Assembly: GCA_015057325.1 (NCBI GenBank)
Contig: SVEQ01000007.1
Location: 1-64,000 of the forward strand
DNA length: 64,000 nucleotides
Reading direction: 5' to 3'
Source of the DNA: Lachnospiraceae bacterium
Lineage (GTDB): Bacteria > Bacillota > Clostridia > Lachnospirales > Lachnospiraceae
The notes beneath the pieces are model-generated. The model saw only the letters and a program-made list of their open reading frames with translations, was not told the origin of the DNA and made no database searches. Positions 17,024 through 26,372 of this stretch are shown here, piece by piece (position 1 is the first letter of the stretch; the number at the start of each line of letters is the position of its first letter). Both the position numbers and the translations under genes were made by a program.

Positions 17024-18144
17024 GAGCAATAGGAATCATTTTAGCAGGTGGTAACAGCAGTAGAATGGGTGAGCTTTCCGCTAAGCGTGCGGTTGCAGCA
17101 ATGCCTGTTACGGGAAGTTATCGTGCGATAGACTTCTCACTTAGTAATATGACTAATTCTCACATTCAGAAGGTGGCTGTATTTACACAGTACAATTCAC
17201 GTTCTTTAAATGAACATTTGAACTCTTCAAAATGGTGGGATTTTGGTAGAAAACAAGGTGGTCTTTATGTATTCACACCGACCATTACAACAACAAACAG
17301 TTATTGGTATCAGGGTACAGCAGATGCGCTTTACCAGAATATTAATTTCCTTAAGGAAAGCCATGAGCCGTATGTTGTAATTGCAAGTGGTGACGGTGTA
17401 TATAAGCTTGATTACAGCAAAGTGTTAGAGCAACATATCGAGAAGGGCGCAGATATCACAATAGTTACTAAGGATATCAATCCTGAGGAGGATGATGTAA
17501 GCCGTTTCGGTGTTGTTAAGTGCAATGATGATATGCAGGTTATCGATTTCGAGGAAAAACCTCTTGTTGCACAGACACAAACTGCATCAATTGGAGTTTA
17601 TGTAATAAGAAGAAGACAGCTTATCGAACTTCTTGAAGCGTGTGCTAAGGAAGGAAGAACAGACTTCGTTAAAGACATTCTTATTCGTTATAAGAGTGTT
17701 AAGAAGATATATGCTTATAAGATGGATTCTTATTGGAGAAATATCGGAACAATAGATTCTTACTTCAAGACCAACATGGATTTCCTGAAGAAGGATATAA
17801 GAGATTATTTCTTCCGTCAGTATCCGGATGTTTATTCCAAGGTAGATGATCTTCCACCGGCTAAGTATAATGGGGATGCTGTTGTTAATAACAGTTTGAT
17901 AGCAAGTGGATGTATTGTTAACGGTACTGTCGAGAATTCAGTTCTGTTTAAGAAAGTATATGTAGGTAACAATTGTGTAATTCGTAATTCGATAATTCTT
18001 AATGATGTACATATTGGGGACAATTCAGTTATTGAGAATTGTATCGTTGAGAGTCGTGATACATTACGAGCTAACACAATTCACACAGCAGATCCGGGAC
18101 AAATCAAAGTCGTAGTAGAAAAGAACTTCAGATACGGACTGTAA
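17020..18144 (+). CDS. glgD: GlgD subunit of ADP-glucose pyrophosphorylase
   Basis: A 374-residue GlgC paralogue. The loop [20 protein letters not shown] departs from the canonical GGxGxRL sequence of GlgC, as in GlgD proteins of Firmicutes, which pair with GlgC and boost or regulate its activity and have little activity alone. A beta-helix tail is present ([18 protein letters not shown], then further hexapeptides). It overlaps glgC by four bases (ATGA). No glycogen synthase or branching enzyme lies nearby. Confidence 0.94.
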   Translation: MRAIGIILAGGNSSRMGELSAKRAVAAMPVTGSYRAIDFSLSNMTNSHIQKVAVFTQYNSRSLNEHLNSSKWWDFGRKQGGLYVFTPTITTTNSYWYQGTADALYQNINFLKESHEPYVVIASGDGVYKLDYSKVLEQHIEKGADITIVTKDINPEEDDVSRFGVVKCNDDMQVIDFEEKPLVAQTQTASIGVYVIRRRQLIELLEACAKEGRTDFVKDILIRYKSVKKIYAYKMDSYWRNIGTIDSYFKTNMDFLKKDIRDYFFRQYPDVYSKVDDLPPAKYNGDAVVNNSLIASGCIVNGTVENSVLFKKVYVGNNCVIRNSIILNDVHIGDNSVIENCIVESRDTLRANTIHTADPGQIKVVVEKNFRYGL

Positions 18145-18196
18145 ACCTTTTTTGGAGAAAAGACTATAATGAAAAGTGCACAGGGGGGCAACATTT

Positions 18197-18469
18197 ATGG
18201 ATATTACAGATATCAGACTTAAAAAAGTAAACAAAGAGGGAAAAATGAAGGCGGTTGTTTCAATTACATTGGATAATGAATTTGTAGTTCATGATATCAA
18301 AGTAATTGAGGGCGAGAAGGGATTATTCATTGCAATGCCAAGTCGCAAGGCGACAGACGGAGATTACAGAGACATTGCACATCCGATTAATCAGGAAGCC
18401 AGAACAAGAATACAGTCGCTGATTCTTGCAGAGTACGAAAAAGCATTGCAGGAAGAAGAAACAGTATAA
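18197..18469 (+). CDS. spoVG: septation/sporulation regulator SpoVG
   Basis: A 90-residue protein matching SpoVG throughout: [11 protein letters not shown] at the N-terminus, [20 protein letters not shown] in the middle and the [11 protein letters not shown] segment in the C-terminal helix. SpoVG is a nucleic-acid-binding regulator linked to septation and early sporulation. The ATG is nine bases after AGGGGGG; a GTG 21 bases earlier has no such site. A TATAAT-like element at about 18163 could be its own promoter. Terminated by a strong hairpin. Confidence 0.95.
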   Translation: MDITDIRLKKVNKEGKMKAVVSITLDNEFVVHDIKVIEGEKGLFIAMPSRKATDGDYRDIAHPINQEARTRIQSLILAEYEKALQEEETV

Positions 18470-18479
18470 TGTATGGGGG

Positions 18480-18512
18480 AGCCGGAGGTTATATAATCTC
18501 CGGCTTGTTTTA
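18480..18512 (+). terminator. rho-independent terminator after spoVG
   Basis: AGCCGGAG and CTCCGGCT form an eight-pair stem with a ten-base AT-rich loop and a T-rich tail. Confidence 0.9.
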
Positions 18513-18574
18513 TATGAAGTCTTGTGATATAGTGTTATGCGTTTTACGAACGAATATAAAAGGAGAGTGTATTT

Positions 18575-19309
18575 ATGGCAAAGATTAAAGCGGTAATATT
18601 AGCGGCAGGTAAAGGAACAAGAATGAAGTCGGAACTTCCAAAGGTGTTGCATGAAGCTTGTGGAAAGCCTATGGTTGAATATTCTATTGAAGCAGCTCGC
18701 GGTGCAGGCGCTGATGATATTTGTCTTGTTGTTGGACATAAAGCAGATCTTGTCAAGGAGACAGTTGGAGATAAGGTTTCTTACGTTCTTCAGGAAGAAC
18801 AGTTAGGAACTGGTCACGCCGTAAAATGTGCAAGTGATTTTATTGGTACGGACGGTATTACAATGGTGCTCTGCGGTGATACACCTCTTATTACAGGTGA
18901 TACACTTAAGAAGCTTGTCGATACACATATCTCTGAACAGAATACAATTACAGTTCTTACAGCTGTTGTAGATGACCCAACAGGTTACGGAAGAATAATC
19001 AAGGATAACTGGGGTAAGTTTGTTAAGATTGTTGAACAGAAGGATGCAACATTAGAGGAGCAGCGCGTTGACGAGATTAATTCGGGTATGTATTTATTTG
19101 ACTCGGCAGTTCTTAACAAAACTCTTAAACTTTTAAGCAACGATAATGCACAGGGCGAGTACTATCTTACCGACACAATTGAGATTGTTAAGTCTAATAA
19201 CATGGGCGTTGTTGCGACAATGACTGTTGATGATGTTAATGAGATTAAAGGTGTTAATTCAAAAGAACAGCTTGCAGAGGCTGAAGAGTTATTGAAGGCA
19301 AGAAAGTAA
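18575..19309 (+). CDS. UTP:GlcNAc-1-phosphate uridylyltransferase, GlmU N-domain only
   Basis: A 244-residue protein equal to the pyrophosphorylase half of GlmU: LAAGKGTRMKSELPKVLH binds the nucleotide, followed by QLGTGHAV, GDTPLI and GRIIKDNWG. It should make UDP-GlcNAc from UTP and GlcNAc-1-phosphate. The C-terminal left-handed beta-helix acetyltransferase half, present in most GlmU proteins (about 455 residues), is absent, and no remnant follows: the stop codon overlaps the next frame leading into pth. Acetylation must be done by another protein, or this is a specialised paralogue. Confidence 0.88.
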   Translation: MAKIKAVILAAGKGTRMKSELPKVLHEACGKPMVEYSIEAARGAGADDICLVVGHKADLVKETVGDKVSYVLQEEQLGTGHAVKCASDFIGTDGITMVLCGDTPLITGDTLKKLVDTHISEQNTITVLTAVVDDPTGYGRIIKDNWGKFVKIVEQKDATLEEQRVDEINSGMYLFDSAVLNKTLKLLSNDNAQGEYYLTDTIEIVKSNNMGVVATMTVDDVNEIKGVNSKEQLAEAEELLKARK

Positions 19310-19344
19310 TGTTGTGGTTTAAGCGAAAGAATGGTGACAGAATA

Positions 19345-19908
19345 ATGAAACTTATTGTAGGTCTTGGTAATCCGGAGGCTCGCTATGACGGGACAAGACA
19401 TAATGTAGGATTTGATGTAATTGACCTTATGGCAGACAAGTTTAAAATAGGGCTTGATACAGTCAAACATAAGGGCATATATGGCAAAGGTAAGATAGAA
19501 GGACAGACGGTTATTCTACTTAAGCCGATGACTTATATGAACTTAAGCGGTGAGAGTGTATCGCAGGTCGCAGCTTATTACAAGATTGCACCGGAAGATA
19601 TAATAGTGGTATACGACGATATCAATCTGGATGTAGGAAGACTTCGCGTACGTGGTAAAGGAAGTGCCGGAGGCCATAACGGTATTAAGAATATCATTGC
19701 TCATTTACATACGGAGGACTTTCCGAGAGTTCGTGTGGGAATAGGTAAGAAACATCCGAAAATGGACCTTGCAGATTATGTGCTTTCACATTTTAGTGAT
19801 GAGGAAGTAAAGAGCATGCAGGAAGGCTATGAGCGAGCATCAGAGGCGGTTGCGCTTATGGTTAATGATGAACTTGAGCGTGCAATGAACGATTATAACG
19901 GCAAATGA
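19345..19908 (+). CDS. pth: peptidyl-tRNA hydrolase
   Basis: A 187-residue protein with the Pth signatures: MKLIVGLGNPEARYDGTRHN (catalytic His19), MTYMNLSGESV, and DDINLDVGRLRVRGKGSAGG leading to HNG. It releases tRNA from peptidyl-tRNAs that drop off the ribosome. The frame is open to an ATG at 19309 that overlaps the glmU stop, which would add twelve residues; the family N-terminus and a GGTGA site favour the later ATG, but coupled initiation at 19309 cannot be excluded. Confidence 0.94.
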   Translation: MKLIVGLGNPEARYDGTRHNVGFDVIDLMADKFKIGLDTVKHKGIYGKGKIEGQTVILLKPMTYMNLSGESVSQVAAYYKIAPEDIIVVYDDINLDVGRLRVRGKGSAGGHNGIKNIIAHLHTEDFPRVRVGIGKKHPKMDLADYVLSHFSDEEVKSMQEGYERASEAVALMVNDELERAMNDYNGK

Positions 19909-19921
19909 TATCACAGATAAA

Positions 19922-19951
19922 GGGCAGGTTTTTATACCTGCCCTTCTTGTT
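19922..19951. terminator. bidirectional terminator between pth and the beta-propeller gene
   Basis: GGGCAGGT pairs with ACCTGCCC around a T-rich loop. The + side has a T-rich tail; the minus side is followed by CCCTTTATC, so it is mainly the pth terminator but lies between convergent genes. Confidence 0.8.
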
Positions 19952-22295
19952 AGTCTAAGAATATATTGTCGATTTGTTTCTCGCTTCCTAATTGGAAACT
20001 TTGTATATTGTCAGGTGTTACAAGATAGAACACGTTGCCAATATAGATACCACGTACATCATTAATATCATACATGTAGTCGTAGAGTATTTTGTATCTG
20101 GCTGTCTCAATGAATCCTTTGTCTTTGTCGAAGGTGTATGTTGAGTAATAGTAGTTGTAGCTATAGTCATCATATCCGTCGTATTCGTTACATTCGTAGC
20201 AGAAACCAAATACATTTTTGGCAGGATCAATCATAATTGATTTGTAGTTATATTGTGCACTGCTGTAGTATGAGTTTTTAATAACAAACTTATCACTTTC
20301 CGTAACGTTTGATGGATCGCTTATGTCAAACATTGAAAGTTTGATTCCTTCAAAGTTTTGAGTATACGGATCTATTTCTTCTCCGATGCCAAGTAAAGTA
20401 TCATTTCCATAGAAATGCAGGTAGTTTGAAAATCCCGGAATCTTAAGTGCTCCGATAATCTTCGGATTCTTTGGGTCTGAAAAATCTACGGAGAATAATG
20501 GGTCTGTATTTCTGTAGGTTACAAAGTAACCGATATCTCCAAAGAATCTTGCGGAATATATCTGTTCACCCGGTGCGATTCCTGTAATGCGGCCGGTAAG
20601 TTTCATGTCATTGTCAAGAACATATACTGCATTAATGTTTTCATTTAAACGATAACTAAAGCTGTCGGTTGATGTTTCTTTCCAAACATTTTGGTCATAC
20701 CATGAGAAGTTGTTGGCAGGTATGGTTGACACGATTCGAAGATAACCGTTGTACTCTGAAAGAGCAAATGATCCGTACAAATATCCTGCAACCATTGCTT
20801 TGCCGCCGACACTTAATTTGCCTTTATTGTAACCGATTTTGAGTATTTCTGTTTTTTCAATATTCTCATAGATTGTTCCGTAAAGGTATATTGCATTCTC
20901 ACCAACGTACACTTCACCGCCGGTGCTGGATACTGCTTTAGAATCAGAAAATCCTAAAGGTTTGTTAAGGTCAACACTTGTTATAACATAGGTTTCTACT
21001 GAATCTAATAATCTGCTGTAATATATGTCATTATAATCAATCGCTTCATCGTTAATGTATGGAACGTAATCGGAGTATACGCTCTTTCCTATTGAGTCGT
21101 ATATGAAAGCTCTGCTTTGCGGTGTGAAACGGCTTATTGTATATAAATATCCGTTGCTTATACGTGAACTTTCGTAGCTTCCGCTCTGGTAAAGAGTCTT
21201 TATTTTCTTGGGTTTTGATTTGTTGGAAATATCGTATATTTCAATTAAGCTCTGGTTGATATAACAGTTAAGATTTATATCGTTATTGTAGGCAACATCA
21301 TCATATTTATATTCGTTATTATACCGTGAAGTTGACTTATCTAACATTACAACAAGATAGTTCTTGTATAAATAAAACTCTTGTAGTGTGTAGTTAACTT
21401 CTTCTGCGGTCTTTGGTACTTCCAATTCTATCGTTGACATATTTTCAAGTTTTCCGTTGTCGGTTCTTGTTATTGATATTGTTGGTACCTGACTGTTGTA
21501 GGTGTAATAGTAGTAACCGTGTCTGTTGGCAGTGTATATATATTTGCCGTCGGTTTTAACAATATCACCCTCATCAACTTCTTTTTCCTGTGTGTTTGTA
21601 GTGGAGAAGTTCTTGCTGTCTGATTTATCTTCCGAAGAGGTTTTTGAGTCACCTGTTGTTAAGGCAGACTTGTCGGAAGAACCTGCGGATGCATCAAATG
21701 ATGCCTCTTTTGAACTTTCCATAGCACTTTCAGATGCGGCGTTTGTTTCTTCTTCGTAATCATAATCAGCAGCTTCTTCATAAACGACATCATCATCAAT
21801 ATCAACGCTGCGATAATTATTGATAATAGCTTTAGAAATAGTATTGTAGTAGTCTTCGTAACTTGTGGGAACTTTAAGGTCGCCGGAAGCAACAAGTTCT
21901 TTTTGGATTGTTAAGTCCTCATCTTCGTTTACCAAAGTATCTGATTTTTTTGCTTGGTCTGCGTCTTCGTATGTAACTTCATCTGACTCAGCTTCATAAC
22001 TTTCTGCGGCAGCATTATCTGCCATCTTATCGCCATTTGAAGTGCTGCTTTTATATAAACTTAAGTTTCCGAATAATCCTGTTGCATACATAGTTCCGCC
22101 GATTATAACAACGGCAAAACCTGCGGCAATAGCCATGCCCCTGTAGCGTTTCTTTGGTGTGGCATACGAAGTGTCTTTTGATTTATCTTTATGTTCCTTA
22201 AGCATTTTTTCCATGTTTTCGGGAGAAAGACTTTCAGGAACAGGAATGTTTTCGCTTTCTTCTTTTATCTTCTTCATGATCTCATCTTCATTCAT
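19950..22295 (-). CDS. membrane-anchored beta-propeller protein, probable anti-sigma partner
   Basis: A 781-residue protein with an N-terminal cytoplasmic segment (about 50 residues), one membrane helix (about 52-73, starting GMAIAAGFAVVII), a Ser/Asp/Glu-rich linker (about 80-235) and a large extracytoplasmic domain that I recognise as the C-terminal beta-propeller family (PF09826 type). It begins 31 bp after an ECF sigma factor gene with its own AAAGGAG site. Gene order and topology suggest the cytoplasmic segment holds the sigma factor while the propeller senses something outside; this role is inferred. Confidence 0.82.
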   Translation of the reverse strand: MNEDEIMKKIKEESENIPVPESLSPENMEKMLKEHKDKSKDTSYATPKKRYRGMAIAAGFAVVIIGGTMYATGLFGNLSLYKSSTSNGDKMADNAAAESYEAESDEVTYEDADQAKKSDTLVNEDEDLTIQKELVASGDLKVPTSYEDYYNTISKAIINNYRSVDIDDDVVYEEAADYDYEEETNAASESAMESSKEASFDASAGSSDKSALTTGDSKTSSEDKSDSKNFSTTNTQEKEVDEGDIVKTDGKYIYTANRHGYYYYTYNSQVPTISITRTDNGKLENMSTIELEVPKTAEEVNYTLQEFYLYKNYLVVMLDKSTSRYNNEYKYDDVAYNNDINLNCYINQSLIEIYDISNKSKPKKIKTLYQSGSYESSRISNGYLYTISRFTPQSRAFIYDSIGKSVYSDYVPYINDEAIDYNDIYYSRLLDSVETYVITSVDLNKPLGFSDSKAVSSTGGEVYVGENAIYLYGTIYENIEKTEILKIGYNKGKLSVGGKAMVAGYLYGSFALSEYNGYLRIVSTIPANNFSWYDQNVWKETSTDSFSYRLNENINAVYVLDNDMKLTGRITGIAPGEQIYSARFFGDIGYFVTYRNTDPLFSVDFSDPKNPKIIGALKIPGFSNYLHFYGNDTLLGIGEEIDPYTQNFEGIKLSMFDISDPSNVTESDKFVIKNSYYSSAQYNYKSIMIDPAKNVFGFCYECNEYDGYDDYSYNYYYSTYTFDKDKGFIETARYKILYDYMYDINDVRGIYIGNVFYLVTPDNIQSFQLGSEKQIDNIFLD

Positions 22296-22326
22296 GATAA
22301 ATGTCTCCTTTCTTCAAAATTATTTA

Positions 22327-22854
22327 TCAGTATTCGGCAAGGTATTGCGACATTTTGTCAAATGCACGACTCTTGATTGAACGTATCGTGCCTTCCCTGC
22401 TCTTTAACAGTTTTGCAACCTCGCGGCTGTTGTAGCCACCAAATACCATTAGAGATATAACATTTCGCTCTAACTCGCTTAACTTTGACATTGCACGTTG
22501 CAAATCTACGCGGATATCGTAAGGAGTGTCCTCCTGACGTAGTATTTCGCTTGCACTTTCGTCTTCTAAATTGGTTCTGTTAGATACATAGACAGCAATC
22601 TGACGTTTGCATTTGGTCTGGAGAATCTTAAATATCCAGGCTTTAAACTTTTCAGGATGCTTTAAGTTCTTTATTCCGGTAAATGCGTCAAGAACGGTTT
22701 CGCTAATGATGTCTTCGATATCTTCACTTCCGTTTAGCATGTAATATGCGTAGTGGTACATGTCTTTGTAATACAGTTCATAAAGCTTGCAAAATGCTGC
22801 CTCGTCGCCGTTTCTTGCCAGCAGCACGTATGCAGTAATTTCATCACTGTTCAC
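22327..22854 (-). CDS. ECF RNA polymerase sigma factor
   Basis: A 175-residue sigma-70 family protein with region 2 (LYELYYKDMYHYAYYMLNGS, then DIEDIISETVLDAF) and region 4 (LSELERNVISLMVFGGYNSR followed by a helix-turn-helix). It lacks regions 1 and 3, as ECF factors do. The first GTG overlaps the AGGAGG site, so the GTG nine bases later is chosen. The beta-propeller gene downstream is likely its membrane regulator. A candidate self-promoter lies about 35-60 bp upstream. Confidence 0.92.
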   Translation of the reverse strand: MNSDEITAYVLLARNGDEAAFCKLYELYYKDMYHYAYYMLNGSEDIEDIISETVLDAFTGIKNLKHPEKFKAWIFKILQTKCKRQIAVYVSNRTNLEDESASEILRQEDTPYDIRVDLQRAMSKLSELERNVISLMVFGGYNSREVAKLLKSREGTIRSIKSRAFDKMSQYLAEY

Positions 22855-22887
22855 GATTCTCACCTCCTATGTGTGTTGTTATATTAG

Positions 22888-22916
22888 TAGTGTGTAAAAT
22901 ATTCAAAAGTGTTGCA
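22888..22916 (-). promoter_or_regulatory. putative ECF-type autoregulatory promoter
   Basis: On the minus strand TGCAAC (22916-22911) and ACACTA (22893-22888) are separated by 17 bp. This does not look like a sigma-A promoter but fits the TGCAAC-type -35 of several ECF-dependent promoters. It lies just in front of the sigma factor gene, suggesting positive feedback. Confidence 0.5.
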
Positions 22917-22943
22917 AAAAAATAACCGTCTTTTTAAGACGGT
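22916..22943 (-). terminator. terminator of the unknown minus-strand gene
   Basis: ACCGTCTT and AAGACGGT with a three-base loop, followed on the minus strand by a run of seven Ts. It separates the upstream minus-strand gene from the ECF promoter that abuts it. Confidence 0.88.
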
Positions 22944-22949
22944 CATTTT

Positions 22950-23582
22950 TTAAGAATCAGCTTCTATAACAGAGTTGAGTTTATCAAGTATCATTTTGCC
23001 GCTGATCGTATCTTTACATGGAATCTTTTCGTATAATCCGTCAAATGCTTCCCTGTTACCGTTTGCCATATAATGCTTGCCCAAATACTCATAGGTAGCT
23101 GAAATGTCAGTACCTTCATTTATCATATATTCCATTATTGTAACGGCCTCATTGGGATACTCGTCGTAAATGGTGGCTGCAAAGTTTTGCAGGTTGCTAA
23201 GCATTCTTGAGTAGTTGCCGTCATAGGCGGATAACTTGTCAAGGTTTGCGACACCGTATTGTTCCTTTAATTCGGTGTTGGATAAACCTATAAGATTAAG
23301 CATTTGTTTTTCTGATAAATATGTGATTTGTTTGTGATAATTTTCAATCTTTGATTGCTTTTTTTCGTCTTTTAATGTAATATCTAGTGGTAGATGTTCC
23401 AGTGGAACATGAATATAGGGAAGGTTTGATATATCTTTACGTCTTACCAGGTTTGCTTTGTCTTCCCTTTTTAAAAATGACTCTATGGTTTTCTTTTCAT
23501 TTTTCTTGTTGGATCTTCTTATGTTATGATTGAGGACCCATACAAGTATTGTGATGGCGGCCGGGAGTATTAAATATTGCAT
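22950..23582 (-). CDS. single-pass membrane protein, unknown function
   Basis: A 210-residue protein with one N-terminal membrane helix (about residues 3-18) followed by a basic stretch and a soluble, helix-rich domain in which the later part (YPNEAVTIMEYMINEGTDIS, then GNREAFDGL) resembles TPR-like helical hairpins. I do not recognise a family. AAAGGA lies six bases before the ATG. It has its own terminator and diverges from the small membrane peptide gene at 23615. Confidence 0.7.
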   Translation of the reverse strand: MQYLILPAAITILVWVLNHNIRRSNKKNEKKTIESFLKREDKANLVRRKDISNLPYIHVPLEHLPLDITLKDEKKQSKIENYHKQITYLSEKQMLNLIGLSNTELKEQYGVANLDKLSAYDGNYSRMLSNLQNFAATIYDEYPNEAVTIMEYMINEGTDISATYEYLGKHYMANGNREAFDGLYEKIPCKDTISGKMILDKLNSVIEADS

Positions 23583-23614
23583 TTTGTTATCCTTTCAGAA
23601 AAGAGGTGTTTATT

Positions 23615-23725
23615 GTGTTCAACTTCAGTAATAAGAAAAAACAGCGTGTTATATCCGCGGTTATAGCAGTTGTATTGGTACTTGCTATGGTTATAAGCTT
23701 GGTTGTCACAACTGTTGGATTCTAG
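23615..23725 (+). CDS. 36-residue single-helix membrane peptide
   Basis: A short GTG-initiated frame preceded by AAGAGGTG at good spacing. It encodes MFNFSNKKKQR followed by one hydrophobic helix of about 20 residues (VISAVIAVVLVLAMVISLVV) and ends VTTVGF. The basic N-terminus and single helix resemble the tiny Prli42-type membrane peptides of Firmicutes in layout, but I see no firm sequence match. It is too short for standard gene calling and diverges from the gene on its left by 32 bp. Confidence 0.65.
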   Translation: MFNFSNKKKQRVISAVIAVVLVLAMVISLVVTTVGF

Positions 23726-23800
23726 AATACGTATTGTTATATTACTATTAGAATGATACATAATGACATGCGTCTTGTCAAATAAGAAGGAATTGATATT

Positions 23801-25309
23801 ATGAAGAAGTATATTGCACTGTTAACGGCTGCACTTTTGGTAGTTGGTACGGTTAGTGCCGCGCTTTATAATGTGCAGGCTAAGGAGAAAAAAGAAGACG
23901 ATAATGGAATAATATATTCAGGTGTATATCTGGATGATGTGTATGTGGGTGGTCTTACTAAAGCGCAGGCTATAGAAGAGTATGAGGCATACATCAAAGG
24001 TGTAGAGAACCTTAAGCTTACATTTACAACAAGTGTTGCTTCATTTTCTACAACATTTGGCGATATCGGAATATCCATATCAGCGGAGAATGCCGTAGAT
24101 GAAGCGTATAACTATGGAAGAAGAGGCAATATCTTATGCAGATATAAGGAGATTAAATCTCTCGAGAAGGATAATGCCATTCTTATTCCGGAGAAAACTA
24201 TTGATGAGAAGAAACTTGCGGAACTTATTGAGGAGAAGTCAGCGGATATTGTTACAGAACCTAAGAACGCAAGTATAAGTCGTGAGAATGGCGAGTTTAT
24301 AGTTGTTGACGGAGTTGTCGGAACAACCGTTAAGACTGACGAGACTGTTAAGGCAGTTAATGATTTGCTTAAGGAAGTATGGAAGCAGCGTGATGTCAGA
24401 ATTGCCGCGGTAGTTGAGCAGACAGAGCCTCAGTATACTGCAGAGGATTTTGAGAAGATAGACTCAATTCTCGGTACAAAGCAGACAGAATACAATTCAA
24501 GCTATTCCAGCAGAGCGCAGAACCTTGCAACAGGCGCAAGTAAGATAAGCGGAACGGTTCTTATGCCGGGTGAGCAGTTCTCTGTGTTTAATACTGTTTC
24601 ACCATTTACCGAGGAGAATGGATATGCTAATGCCGGACAGTACGTTAATGATGAACTTGTAGACGGACTTGGTGGAGGAATCTGTCAGGTTAGTACTACA
24701 CTTTTTGGTGCGGTATTGCAGGCGGAATTGCAGGTAGATGAAAGATATCCTCACTCACTTACGGTATCTTATGTACCGCTTGGTCAGGATGCGGCCATCG
24801 CCGGCGATTACATGGATTTTAAGTTTACGAACAATACAGAATATCCTATATACATAGACGGATACGCGGGTGGCGGATATATATCATTTTCTATATATGG
24901 TCACGAGACAAGACCGTCAAACAGAACTATATCATTTGAATCAAAGACTGTAGAAACATACGAACCGGATGAGCCAGAAAAGATCGATGATGATACATTA
25001 GAGGAAGGCAAGGAAGTTACAGAAACCCCTGCACATACAGGTTATTACGTTGAGTTATATAAGCATGTATATGTTGACGGTAAGGAGACAGAATGTACAT
25101 TAGTTTCCCACGGACGTAGCAAATACAATGCAGCAAGAGCCACAATCAAAGTCGGAACAAAGAAGGTTAAGAAAGACAAAGATGACGACGAAGATGACGG
25201 CGATGATAAGAAAAAGAAGAATGAAGACGAGAATTCTTCTGAGGAAACTCCTGCAGAGCCGCAAACAGAAGCACCTGCTGATGACTCCGCGGGTGGCGAG
25301 CAACAGTAA
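23801..25309 (+). CDS. VanW family exported protein
   Basis: A 502-residue protein with an N-terminal membrane anchor or signal (residues 4-25), a first domain (about 40-205) of the kind found N-terminal to VanW and thought to bind peptidoglycan, and a VanW domain (about 232-365) with VLMPGEQFSVFNTVSPFTEE, GLGGGICQVSTTLF and YPHSLTVSYVPLGQD. A charged Lys/Asp/Glu tail and an Ala/Glu/Pro-rich end follow. VanW proteins act at the cell surface; their precise function is unsettled. It is 43 bp from the next gene without a terminator. Confidence 0.9.
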   Translation: MKKYIALLTAALLVVGTVSAALYNVQAKEKKEDDNGIIYSGVYLDDVYVGGLTKAQAIEEYEAYIKGVENLKLTFTTSVASFSTTFGDIGISISAENAVDEAYNYGRRGNILCRYKEIKSLEKDNAILIPEKTIDEKKLAELIEEKSADIVTEPKNASISRENGEFIVVDGVVGTTVKTDETVKAVNDLLKEVWKQRDVRIAAVVEQTEPQYTAEDFEKIDSILGTKQTEYNSSYSSRAQNLATGASKISGTVLMPGEQFSVFNTVSPFTEENGYANAGQYVNDELVDGLGGGICQVSTTLFGAVLQAELQVDERYPHSLTVSYVPLGQDAAIAGDYMDFKFTNNTEYPIYIDGYAGGGYISFSIYGHETRPSNRTISFESKTVETYEPDEPEKIDDDTLEEGKEVTETPAHTGYYVELYKHVYVDGKETECTLVSHGRSKYNAARATIKVGTKKVKKDKDDDEDDGDDKKKKNEDENSSEETPAEPQTEAPADDSAGGEQQ

Positions 25310-25352
25310 TTTATAAGTCTTTGAAACAAGGTTAATATGGAGGAGACAATGT

Positions 25353-26354
25353 ATGAGAACAGGCAGATTGCCGGAGCATACATTTAAGCGTTCCGTAATC
25401 AATACGATCCGATACAGGAATAAGAATACTGCCTATCGGACAGCGGTTGGACATGATGGGGCAGTGTTTGGCGATATGGTAACAGCTATGGCCACCACTG
25501 CCTTTTATTATGAAGGAAATGAGATGTATGCCGTAGATAATGCGGTTAATAATGTAATAGCCTCGGGTGGTGAACCGTATGGCCTTTCGGTAACGGTGCT
25601 TTTGCCGGAACACTCAGAGGAGGCTGTGCTTAGAAAAATCATGGGCTCTGTGTCGGGAGTGGCAAGTCGTTATGAACTTGATCTTTTTGCAGGGCATACC
25701 GAACTTGTGCCGACGGTTAATGAGCCGACAATTGTCGTGACAGCGTATGGCAAAGTATTGTTTGCAAATCGACACAAAGAAATTTCTGCCGGTATGGACA
25801 TAGTTATGACAAAATGGGCAGGACTTTACGGTGGAGCAATTCTTGCGAATCTGAAAAAAGAAGAACTTACAACCAGATACCCCAAAAGTTATATAGAAGT
25901 TGCGGCGGGATATTTGGACAATACATCTTTGATGCCGGAACTGTCCGTATTAAAGAGAATCAGTAAGCAAGAGGATATATCAATTTATGCCGCGCATGAT
26001 GTTTCAAACGGCGGAGTGTTTGGCGCACTCTGGCAGATATTGTCGGCAAGTAATAAGGGTGGACAGGTAGAGGTTTCATCAATTCCTATCAAACAGGAAA
26101 TAATAGAAGTCAGTGAGTTTTTTGAGATTAATCCATACATGTTAAACGGTCAGGGAAGTTTGCTGATAATTACCGATAACGGAGATGCGCTTGTGGAAGC
26201 ATTTAATGAGGAGAATATAAATGCTGCTGTAATCGGCAGAACCTGTGAAGGCAATAACAGAGTTGTTAAGGTTGGTGAAGAGGAACGTTTCTTAGTCGCA
26301 CCAAAGGGTGACATGTTAGGTGAAGTGATATACGGACAGAAGGTTCCGGTTTAA
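25353..26354 (+). CDS. AIR synthase-related protein (HypE/PurM-like fold)
   Basis: A 333-residue protein with the two-domain AIR-synthase layout: an N-terminal half containing AVGHDGAVFGDMVTAM and MYAVDNAVNNVIASGGEP, and a C-terminal half containing IYAAHDVSNGGVFGALWQIL. This superfamily (PurM, PurL, ThiL, SelD, HypE) binds ATP and phosphorylates varied substrates. It is neither clear PurM nor HypE, so its substrate is open. It leads a closely spaced run with an Lrp regulator, an aminotransferase and mutS2. Confidence 0.82.
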   Translation: MRTGRLPEHTFKRSVINTIRYRNKNTAYRTAVGHDGAVFGDMVTAMATTAFYYEGNEMYAVDNAVNNVIASGGEPYGLSVTVLLPEHSEEAVLRKIMGSVSGVASRYELDLFAGHTELVPTVNEPTIVVTAYGKVLFANRHKEISAGMDIVMTKWAGLYGGAILANLKKEELTTRYPKSYIEVAAGYLDNTSLMPELSVLKRISKQEDISIYAAHDVSNGGVFGALWQILSASNKGGQVEVSSIPIKQEIIEVSEFFEINPYMLNGQGSLLIITDNGDALVEAFNEENINAAVIGRTCEGNNRVVKVGEEERFLVAPKGDMLGEVIYGQKVPV

Positions 26355-26372
26355 TTAAGGAGGAGTGACATT

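Noticed and set aside
18575-19344. Frameshift as the cause of the short GlmU
   Set aside because: All frames after the stop lead into pth; no beta-helix hexapeptide remnants are present, so the C-terminal half is truly absent.
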